Part shown: one piece after another, positions 63,745 to 64,000 of the stretch
Layout: every line of letters starts with the position of its first letter
Position numbering within the stretch: the stretch's first letter is position 1
NCBI RefSeq assembly: GCF_000287055.2
Contig: NZ_AJYQ02000097.1
Location: 1-64,000 of the forward strand
Origin: Vibrio genomosp. F10 str. ZF-129
GTDB lineage: Bacteria > Pseudomonadota > Gammaproteobacteria > Enterobacterales > Vibrionaceae
DNA: 64,000 nt
Direction of reading: 5' to 3'
The notes under the pieces: generated by a model
Databases searched by the model: none
What the model saw: the letters and a program-made list of their open reading frames with translations, nothing else
Told to the model about the DNA's origin: nothing
Position numbers and translations under genes: made by a program

Positions 63745-64000
63745 ATGCTTAATAAAGAATTAGAGACCAGTCTTAATGGCGCTTTTGCGCGTGCTAGAGA
63801 CAAACGACACGAGTTCATGACTGTCGAGCACCTCCTACTCGCATTATTGGTAAATGATGCAGCCAAGGAGGCATTAGCAGCTTGTCAGGCAGACCTAGAA
63901 GCTTTACGACAAGAACTCGATGTTTTCATTGACCAAACAACCCCTCTTATTCCTGAAAACGATGAAACTCGTGAAACTCAACCGACGTTAAGTTTTCAGC
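63745..64000 (+). CDS. clpA: ATP-dependent Clp protease ATPase ClpA (5' part)
   Basis: The first 85 codons of ClpA run off the end of the window. The sequence MLNKELETSLNGAFARARDK and the next block RHEFMTVEHLLLALLVNDAA belong to the N-terminal Clp repeat domain, which binds ClpS. A very strong AGGAGGT lies 4 nt before the ATG. The ATPase modules are outside the window. Confidence 0.95.
   Translation, partial: MLNKELETSLNGAFARARDKRHEFMTVEHLLLALLVNDAAKEALAACQADLEALRQELDVFIDQTTPLIPENDETRETQPTLSFQ

Overview
The window is a piece of a Vibrionaceae chromosome, most likely the larger chromosome of a Vibrio. The base composition is moderately AT-rich. It carries the Vibrio-type tol-pal, cyd, his and bio clusters, a VC1854/OmpT-like porin next to dinG, a DUF3360 permease, monomeric isocitrate dehydrogenase and an RsmS/PriC pair. 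Nearly everything looks like ordinary vertically inherited core genome. I see no prophage, intact insertion sequence, integron, CRISPR array or toxin-antitoxin/defence island, and I did not find a convincing new multi-gene system.

Layout. 1-3.2 kb: a chemoreceptor and an LpxR-type lipid A deacylase. 3.3-7.5 kb: pyruvate formate-lyase and a DUF3360 membrane protein with a CRP/FNR-like site upstream. 8-11.2 kb: an artPIQM-type arginine ABC transporter preceded by an ARG-box-like site. 11.4-14.5 kb: exonuclease III and a second chemoreceptor. 15-17.9 kb: cydABX, the cytochrome bd oxidase, including the 35-residue CydX. 18.1-23.6 kb: ybgC-tolQRAB-pal-cpoB, the envelope constriction machinery. 23.7-28.8 kb: nadA, a UPF0149 protein, an orphan hybrid histidine kinase and alaE. 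28.9 kb: tRNA-Ser(GGA), followed by a possible decayed methyltransferase. 29.5-34.4 kb, minus strand: roxA, rsmS, priC, a TSUP transporter and dinG. 34.9-36.8 kb: a porin and a UPF0319 protein. 37-42.1 kb: bioA and divergent bioBFCD around a BirA operator. 42.3-45.1 kb: a 55-codon small gene, htpX and purB. 45.3-49.4 kb: hflD, mnmA, a small hypothetical gene, gsk and an H-NS gene. 49.75-51.7 kb: a lysine riboswitch in front of an NhaC-family transporter. 51.8-59.2 kb: the full hisGDCBHAFI operon with its attenuator leader. 59.4-64 kb: rluE, icd, cspD, clpS and the start of clpA.

Regulatory RNA and operator sites are the richest part of the window. They include a lysine riboswitch, the his leader peptide and attenuator, PurR boxes at gsk and purB, a BirA operator in bio, an ARG-box-like site before art, a CRP/FNR-like palindrome before the DUF3360 gene, a tRNA promoter, and many clear intrinsic terminators that mark transcription-unit ends. 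All names come from reading the translated sequences and motifs by eye. No database search was run, so family-level calls are firmer than exact substrates.
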